This document shows positions 59,412 to 64,000 of a stretch of DNA of 64,000 bases, in pieces (position 1 is the stretch's first letter; each line of letters begins with the position of its first letter). The notes beneath the pieces are model-generated. The model saw nothing but the letters and a program-made list of their open reading frames with translations, was not told the origin of the DNA and ran no database searches. The DNA is taken from NCBI RefSeq assembly GCF_000012365.1, contig NC_007651.1, positions 1,860,001 through 1,924,000 on the forward strand, in the 5' to 3' direction. The position numbers and the translations under genes were made by a program. The stretch comes from Burkholderia thailandensis E264 (lineage in GTDB: Bacteria; Pseudomonadota; Gammaproteobacteria; Burkholderiales; Burkholderiaceae).

Positions 59412-60419
59412 ATGAATGAGTTAGGCAAAAAATCCCATAATTCGGTCGCAAGCGGTCAGGTTTCGCTCATCGAGATCGACGAAAGCGCCGCCGGGCAGCG
59501 CATCGACAACTTCCTGCTGCGCGTCTGCAAGGGCGTGCCGAAGAGTCATATTTACCGAATCCTGCGCAGCGGCGAAGTCCGCGTGAACAAGGGCCGGATC
59601 GATGCGCAATACCGGCTCGCGTTCGGCGACGTCGTGCGTGTGCCGCCCGTGCGCGTCGCGGCGGCCGACCTCGCGCGCGCGGCAGGCCCCGCGCCCGTGC
59701 CCGCGGCGGAATTCGAGATCCTGTTCGAGGACGACGCGATCATCGCGCTGAACAAGCCGGCGGGCGTCGCCGTGCACGGCGGCAGCGGCGTCGCGTTCGG
59801 CGTGATCGAGCAGATGCGCCACGCGCGGCCGCACGCGAAGTTCCTCGAACTCGTGCACCGGCTCGACCGCGAGACCTCGGGCATCCTGATGCTCGCGAAG
59901 AAGCGCTCCGCGCTCGTCGGGCTGCACGAGCAGATTCGCGAGAATCGGATGGACAAGCGCTACTTCGCTTGCGTGCACGGCGACTGGGCGGCCGACTGGG
60001 GCCGCCGCCGCGCGGTGAAGGCGCCGCTTTTCAAGTACGCGACGCCCGACGGCGAGCGGCGCGTGCGGGTCCAGGAGGACGGGCTGCCGTCGCACACGGT
60101 GTTCAATCTCGTCGACCGCTGGCCGGACTACGCGCTCGTCGAAGCGGAACTCAAAACGGGTCGGACCCATCAGATCCGTGTGCACCTCGCGCATCTCGGC
60201 CTGCCGATCGTCGGCGACGCCAAGTATGGCGATTTCGCGCTGAACAAGGCGCTTGCGCGCGCGAGCGCGGTGCCGTCGATCAAGCGGATGTTCCTGCACG
60301 CGCACCGGTTGCGCCTCGCGCATCCGCTGACGGGCGAGCCGCTGCAGTTCGACGCGCCGCTGCCCGCCGAGTGCCGGCAATTCCTCGATCAACTCACCGA
60401 CTTGCGCGATACCGCATGA
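59412..60419 (+). CDS. rluC: 23S rRNA pseudouridine synthase RluC
   Basis: Makes pseudouridine at 23S rRNA positions 955, 2504 and 2580 in E. coli. 335 aa. N-terminal S4 domain (QRIDNFLLRVCKGVPKSHIY, about 27-46), then the catalytic motif LVHRLDRETSGILMLAKK with the essential Asp, and LKTGRTHQIRVHLAHLGLPI. ATG at 59412 starts MNELGKKSHN. The stop overlaps the next start (ATGA). Confidence 0.94.
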   Translation: MNELGKKSHNSVASGQVSLIEIDESAAGQRIDNFLLRVCKGVPKSHIYRILRSGEVRVNKGRIDAQYRLAFGDVVRVPPVRVAAADLARAAGPAPVPAAEFEILFEDDAIIALNKPAGVAVHGGSGVAFGVIEQMRHARPHAKFLELVHRLDRETSGILMLAKKRSALVGLHEQIRENRMDKRYFACVHGDWAADWGRRRAVKAPLFKYATPDGERRVRVQEDGLPSHTVFNLVDRWPDYALVEAELKTGRTHQIRVHLAHLGLPIVGDAKYGDFALNKALARASAVPSIKRMFLHAHRLRLAHPLTGEPLQFDAPLPAECRQFLDQLTDLRDTA

Positions 60420-61084
60420 CACGCATGGCACGACAGCAATTTGATCTGATCGTCTTCGACTGGGACGGCACGCTGATGGATTCGACCGCGCACATCGCGC
60501 AGTGCATCCAGGCCGCGTGCCGGGATCTCGGCGTGCCCGCGCCGTCCGACGAGGCGGCCCGCTACGTGATCGGGCTCGGCCTGCGCGACGCGCTCGCCGT
60601 GACCGCGCCGAGCGTCGATCCCGCCGACTATCCGCGGCTCGCCGAGCGCTACCGGTTCCACTATCTGATCAAGGACCAGCGAACCGAGCTCTTCGGCGGC
60701 GTGCGCGAAATGCTGGAAGAACTGCGCGACACGGGCTACCTGCTCGCCGTCGCGACGGGCAAGGGGCGCGTCGGGTTGAATCGCGCGCTCGATCAGGCGA
60801 AGCTCACGAGCCTCTTCGACGCCACGCGCTGCGCGGACGAGACGTTCTCGAAGCCGCATCCGGCGATGCTGCAGGAATTGTCGCGCGAACTGGGGCAGGA
60901 TCTGGCGCGCACCGTGATGATCGGCGACACGACGCACGACCTGCAGATGGCGGCGAGCGCCGGCGCGGCGGGCATCGGCGTCGCGTACGGCGCGCATTCG
61001 GCTGACGCGCTCGCGGCGCTGTCGCCGCGCTTCGTCGCGCCCGACGTCGCATCGCTCGCCAGTTGGCTGCGGGAGCACGCATGA
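60416..61084 (+). CDS. HAD superfamily phosphatase (phosphoglycolate phosphatase-like)
   Basis: A 222-aa hydrolase with the four HAD motifs: nucleophile FDWDGTLMDS, ATGKGR, the Lys in SKPHPAML, and MIGDTTHDLQMA. A helical cap lies between motifs I and II. The substrate is not defined; this RluC-linked group is often annotated as Gph-like. It overlaps rluC and the Rieske gene by four bases each. Confidence 0.92.
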   Translation: MTRMARQQFDLIVFDWDGTLMDSTAHIAQCIQAACRDLGVPAPSDEAARYVIGLGLRDALAVTAPSVDPADYPRLAERYRFHYLIKDQRTELFGGVREMLEELRDTGYLLAVATGKGRVGLNRALDQAKLTSLFDATRCADETFSKPHPAMLQELSRELGQDLARTVMIGDTTHDLQMAASAGAAGIGVAYGAHSADALAALSPRFVAPDVASLASWLREHA

Positions 61085-61476
61085 CGGGCGGAGACGACGC
61101 GCGCTTCGTGTGCGCGGCCGATGCGCTCGTCGACGGCGGCGCGGGCGTGCGGCTCGACGCGACGCTGCGCGGCGAGCCCGCCGTCGTGTTCTTCGTGCGC
61201 TACGAAGGGCGCGCGTACGGTTACCTGAACCGCTGCGCGCACGTGCCGATGGAACTAGACTGGGCCGAGGGACAGTTCTTCGAATCGTCAGGCTTATACT
61301 TGATGTGCGCGACGCACGGCGCGATCTACGAGCCCGAGACGGGCAAGTGCGTCGGCGGCCCGTGCCGCGGCGCGCGGTTGCGCGCCGTCCAGGTCGACGA
61401 GCGGGACACGCCCGCCGGCCGGGCGGTGTTCTGGCTGCCCGACGGCGATCTGCGCCCGATCTCTTCCGACCACTGA
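61081..61476 (+). CDS. Rieske [2Fe-2S] protein
   Basis: A 131-aa stand-alone Rieske domain. Ligands are in NRCAHVPMELDW (C-x-H) and MCATHGAIYEPETGKCVGGP (C-x-x-H). No oxygenase or membrane domain is attached, so it is a ferredoxin-like electron carrier or a sensor. The ATG at 61081 overlaps the HAD stop. sppA follows after nine bases, completing a coupled four-gene run. Confidence 0.9.
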   Translation: MTGGDDARFVCAADALVDGGAGVRLDATLRGEPAVVFFVRYEGRAYGYLNRCAHVPMELDWAEGQFFESSGLYLMCATHGAIYEPETGKCVGGPCRGARLRAVQVDERDTPAGRAVFWLPDGDLRPISSDH

Positions 61477-61485
61477 TTTTCAAGC

Positions 61486-62487
61486 ATGTCCGATCAAATC
61501 AACCCGCCCGATTCGTCTTCGTCCCCCGCTGCGAACGCCGCCTCCCGAGAACCGAACTGGGAGCGCGCCGTGCTCGAGCGCGTCGCGCTCGCGGCGATCA
61601 AGGAGCAGCGCGCCGCGCGACGCTGGAGGATCTTCTTCCGCTTCGCGTTCCTCGCCGTGCTCGGCGCGCTCGCGTTCGCGTTCCTCAGCGTGTCCGGCGA
61701 CGGCAGCAAGCTCGCGAGCGGCCGTCACACGGCGGTCGTGACGATCGACGGCGAGATCGCCGCGAGCACCAACGCGAACGCCGAGGACATCAACACGGCG
61801 CTCGACAGCGCGTTCGAGGATTCGGGCACGGTCGGCGTCGTGCTGAAGATCAACAGCCCGGGCGGCAGCCCGGTGCAGGCGGGCATCGTCTACGACGAGA
61901 TCCGCAGGCTGCGCAAGAAGTATCCGGCGAAGCCGCTTTACGTCGTCGTCTCCGACATGTGCGCGTCGGGCGGCTATTACATCGCGGCGGCGGCGGACAA
62001 GATCTACGTCGACAAGGCGAGCATCGTCGGCTCGATCGGCGTGCTGATGGACGGCTTCGGCTTCACCGGCCTGATGGACAAGCTGGGCGTCGAGCGGCGC
62101 CTGCACACGTCGGGCGAGAACAAGGGCTTCTTCGATCCGTTCTCGCCGGAGACGCCGAAGATGGACGCGCACGCGCAGGAAATGCTCGACGAGATCCATG
62201 CGCAGTTCATCAAGGCGGTGAAGGACGGCCGCGGCGCGCGGCTGCACGAATCGCCGGACATCTTTTCCGGACTCTTCTGGACGGGCGCGAAGAGCATCGA
62301 GCTCGGCCTCGCCGACGATTACGGGACGACCGATTCTGTCGCGCGCGACGTGCTGAAGGCGCCGGATCTCGTCGACTACACGGTCAAGGAAAGCCTGACG
62401 GACCGCGTCGCGCGCCGCTTCGGCGCGGCGGTCGGCAAGGCCGCGCTGAAGGCGGCCGTCGCCGGCGCCGAGCTGAAGCTGCGCTGA
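61486..62487 (+). CDS. sppA: S49 family signal peptide peptidase (SppA-like)
   Basis: A 333-aa membrane-anchored serine protease. One N-terminal membrane segment (RFAFLAVLGALAFAFLSVSG, about 47-66) is followed by the S49 domain: LKINSPGGSPVQAGIVYDEI and the nucleophile in VVSDMCASGGYYIAAAADKI (Ser), with the catalytic Lys further along. The single-domain length suits the short SppA type that works as an oligomer. Confidence 0.93.
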   Translation: MSDQINPPDSSSSPAANAASREPNWERAVLERVALAAIKEQRAARRWRIFFRFAFLAVLGALAFAFLSVSGDGSKLASGRHTAVVTIDGEIAASTNANAEDINTALDSAFEDSGTVGVVLKINSPGGSPVQAGIVYDEIRRLRKKYPAKPLYVVVSDMCASGGYYIAAAADKIYVDKASIVGSIGVLMDGFGFTGLMDKLGVERRLHTSGENKGFFDPFSPETPKMDAHAQEMLDEIHAQFIKAVKDGRGARLHESPDIFSGLFWTGAKSIELGLADDYGTTDSVARDVLKAPDLVDYTVKESLTDRVARRFGAAVGKAALKAAVAGAELKLR

Positions 62488-62525
62488 CGGCGCGCAGCGC
62501 TGCACCCGGTTCGCCGGGCTTCGCC

Positions 62526-63248
62526 TCAGTTCGCGAGCAGCAGGAAGATCGCGGGGCGCTTGTGCAGATCGGGCACAGGCGCCTTTTTCCATTGCGCCGC
62601 CGAACGGCTCGCGATCGTCTCGGTCGCGAGCGTCAGGTCGGCCGCGACGCACACGAGCGTCGACGGCGCGCACGTCGCGACGAGCGCATCGAGCATCGCG
62701 TGATTGCGGTACGGCGTCTCGATGAAGATTTGCGTCTGATTCGCGTGGCGCGACTGCTGTTCGAGTTCGCGCAGGCGCTTCGCGCGCGCGGCGGCGTCGA
62801 CGGGCAGATAGCCGTGAAACGCGAAGCTTTGTCCGTTCAGGCCGGATGCCATCAGCGCGAGCAGGATCGAACTCGGCCCGACCAGCGGCACGACCTTCAC
62901 GCCGCGCTCGTGCGCGCGGCGCACGAGCAGCGCGCCGGGATCGGCGACGGCGGGGCAGCCGGCTTCCGACACGAGCCCCGCGTCGGCGCCCGCGAGCACC
63001 GGCGCGAGCAGGCGGTCGATCTCGCTCGCCGGCGTCTTCACGTTCAGCTCGCGGATCTCGATTTCCTGGATCGGCCGTTCGGTGCCGATCTTCTTCAGGA
63101 ACGCGCGAGTCGTCTTCGCGTTCTCGCCGATGTAGTAGCCGAGCGACGCGGCGCGCGCCTGCACGGCGGCGGGCAGCACGGCGGCGAGCATCGCGGCGTC
63201 GCCTTCGCCGAGCGTGTTCGGAATCAGATAGAGCGTGCCTGCCGTCAT
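62526..63248 (-). CDS. RsmI-like SAM-dependent methyltransferase
   Basis: A 240-aa tetrapyrrole-methylase-fold protein, related to RsmI (YraL), which makes 2'-O-methyl C1402 in 16S rRNA. SAM-binding pieces GLVSEAGCPAVADPGALLVR and VPLVGPSSILLALMASGLNG are present. The N-terminus (MTAGTLYLIPNTLGEGDAA) differs from typical RsmI, so it belongs to a sister family of unknown target. It overlaps maf by four bases. Confidence 0.88.
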   Translation of the reverse strand: MTAGTLYLIPNTLGEGDAAMLAAVLPAAVQARAASLGYYIGENAKTTRAFLKKIGTERPIQEIEIRELNVKTPASEIDRLLAPVLAGADAGLVSEAGCPAVADPGALLVRRAHERGVKVVPLVGPSSILLALMASGLNGQSFAFHGYLPVDAAARAKRLRELEQQSRHANQTQIFIETPYRNHAMLDALVATCAPSTLVCVAADLTLATETIASRSAAQWKKAPVPDLHKRPAIFLLLAN

Positions 63249-63892
63249 TGTCCGTTCGCTCCGTCGGCGGCCGACGCCGGCGCGTCGAAGAGAGGATAGC
63301 CCGCTGCGCGCAGCATCCGTGTGAGCGCGATGAGCGGCAGGCCGACGAGTGCCGTCGGGTCGTCGGAATCGATCGCGTCGAGCAGCGCGATGCCGAGCCC
63401 TTCCGATTTCGCGCTGCCCGCGACGTCGTATGGCGTCTCCGCGCGCAAATAGGCGTCGAGCTCGACGTCGGTCAGCGTGCGGAATCGTACGCGTGTCACG
63501 ACGTCTTCGATCTGTGTTTGGCCGCAGCGGCTGTCGTACAGGCACAGCGCGCTGTGGAATTCGACGTCGCGGCCGCGCATCGCCTGCAGTTGCGCGAGCG
63601 CGCGCTCGTGCGTGCCCGGCTTGCCGATCTGCAGCCCATCGAAGGTCGCGACCTGGTCGGAGCCGATCACGAGCGCGCCGTGAGGCGCACGGACGCGCTC
63701 GGCCGCGGCGCGCGCCTTCGCGGCGGCGAGACGCAGCGCGGTCGCGGACGGCGTTTCGCCCGGCAGCGGCGTCTCGTCGACTTCGGGCGTGACGACGTCG
63801 AACGGCGCGCGCAGGCGTTCGAGGAGCTCGCGGCGGTAGCGCGAGCTGGAGGCGAGAATCAGCCGCGGCAGGCTGGAAGCGTCGTGCTGCAT
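63245..63892 (-). CDS. Maf-like nucleotide pyrophosphatase
   Basis: A 215-aa house-cleaning nucleoside triphosphate pyrophosphatase (YceF/Maf). LILASSSRYRRELLERL at the N-terminus, ALVIGSDQVATFDG with the catalytic Asp, and KPGTHERALAQLQAMRGRDV fit the subfamily that hydrolyses modified pyrimidine nucleotides (m7GTP in the E. coli YceF case). The MQHDASSLPR start is used. Confidence 0.93.
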   Translation of the reverse strand: MQHDASSLPRLILASSSRYRRELLERLRAPFDVVTPEVDETPLPGETPSATALRLAAAKARAAAERVRAPHGALVIGSDQVATFDGLQIGKPGTHERALAQLQAMRGRDVEFHSALCLYDSRCGQTQIEDVVTRVRFRTLTDVELDAYLRAETPYDVAGSAKSEGLGIALLDAIDSDDPTALVGLPLIALTRMLRAAGYPLFDAPASAADGANGQ

Positions 63893-64000
63893 GATGGGGT
63901 GTCGAGTATTGGTTGGTTCGAAAGGTCGGAGGTGAAGGAATTGCCGCCGCTCCACCGCACGCGGGCATGCGAGCGCGAGGCGGCTGGGTGTTCGGCGAAG
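63893..64000. other. Intergenic end of the window upstream of maf
   Basis: 108 bases with no gene; carries the maf promoter (minus strand). In related genomes a DUF177 protein and rpmF lie beyond, which cannot be seen here. Confidence 0.5.

Overview
The window is chromosomal DNA from a high-G+C betaproteobacterium. Protein sequences, gene order (rpsP-rimM-trmD-rplS; rne next to rluC; maf beside an RsmI-like gene) and many short tandem repeats all point to Burkholderia, probably the B. pseudomallei/thailandensis group; the species assignment is inference. Most of it is core housekeeping DNA with no phage, insertion sequence, plasmid or CRISPR array. Because of the G+C content, long open frames lie antisense to almost every real gene; these are left out.

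Layout. 1-2441: methionine ABC transporter metN (5' end missing), metI, metQ. 2516-6274: electron transfer flavoprotein etfBA and an acyl-CoA dehydrogenase, with an operator-like palindrome inside the etf promoter. 6384-8305: divergent dadA and an Lrp-family regulator around a 14-bp palindrome. 8338-9576: an SOS-box-like hairpin followed by a radical SAM gene. 9625-11357: TM2 membrane protein and a secreted sugar/sorbosone dehydrogenase-type protein. 11448-13835: ribosomal operon rpsP-rimM-trmD-rplS with a clear promoter and two terminators. 14050-16466: acetyltransferase remnant, Nudix hydrolase, CobD-like membrane protein. 16617-23540: DUF2007 protein, rsgA, M48 protease, orn, mogA, darP, pmbA, folA. 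23709-30264: two paralogous VpsR-like sigma-54 activators flanking about 2.7 kb of mostly non-coding DNA with one small exported protein, then thyA. 30348-43488: DUF6600 protein, ArsR regulator, tiny lipoprotein, thioesterase, fumC, MATE pump, S4 protein, Ala-rich exported protein, an unknown conserved-looking protein, azlCD, AraC regulator. 43518-51134: creA, two tRNA-Asn genes, fdxA, pncB, lutC, a NhaD-type antiporter, a hydroxyacid dehydrogenase, rmuC. 51333-55335: GNAT enzyme, small membrane protein, molybdenum cofactor genes moeA, mobA, moaA. 55474-63892: rne, then the coupled rluC / HAD phosphatase / Rieske / sppA run, and the RsmI-like gene with maf.

Themes. Molybdopterin synthesis is represented by moaA-mobA-moeA plus a distant mogA. 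One-carbon/dTMP metabolism (folA, thyA) flanks the VpsR-like regulator pair. RNA metabolism is prominent (rne, orn, rluC, trmD, rimM, rsgA, darP). The least explained part is 23.7-29.3 kb: two closely similar enhancer-binding proteins, both with an intact GAFTGA loop, a small exported protein, a 15-bp TTCG-loop hairpin, a tandem repeat and an AT-rich leader. The second most interesting signal is the LexA-box-like element before the radical SAM gene at 8.4 kb.
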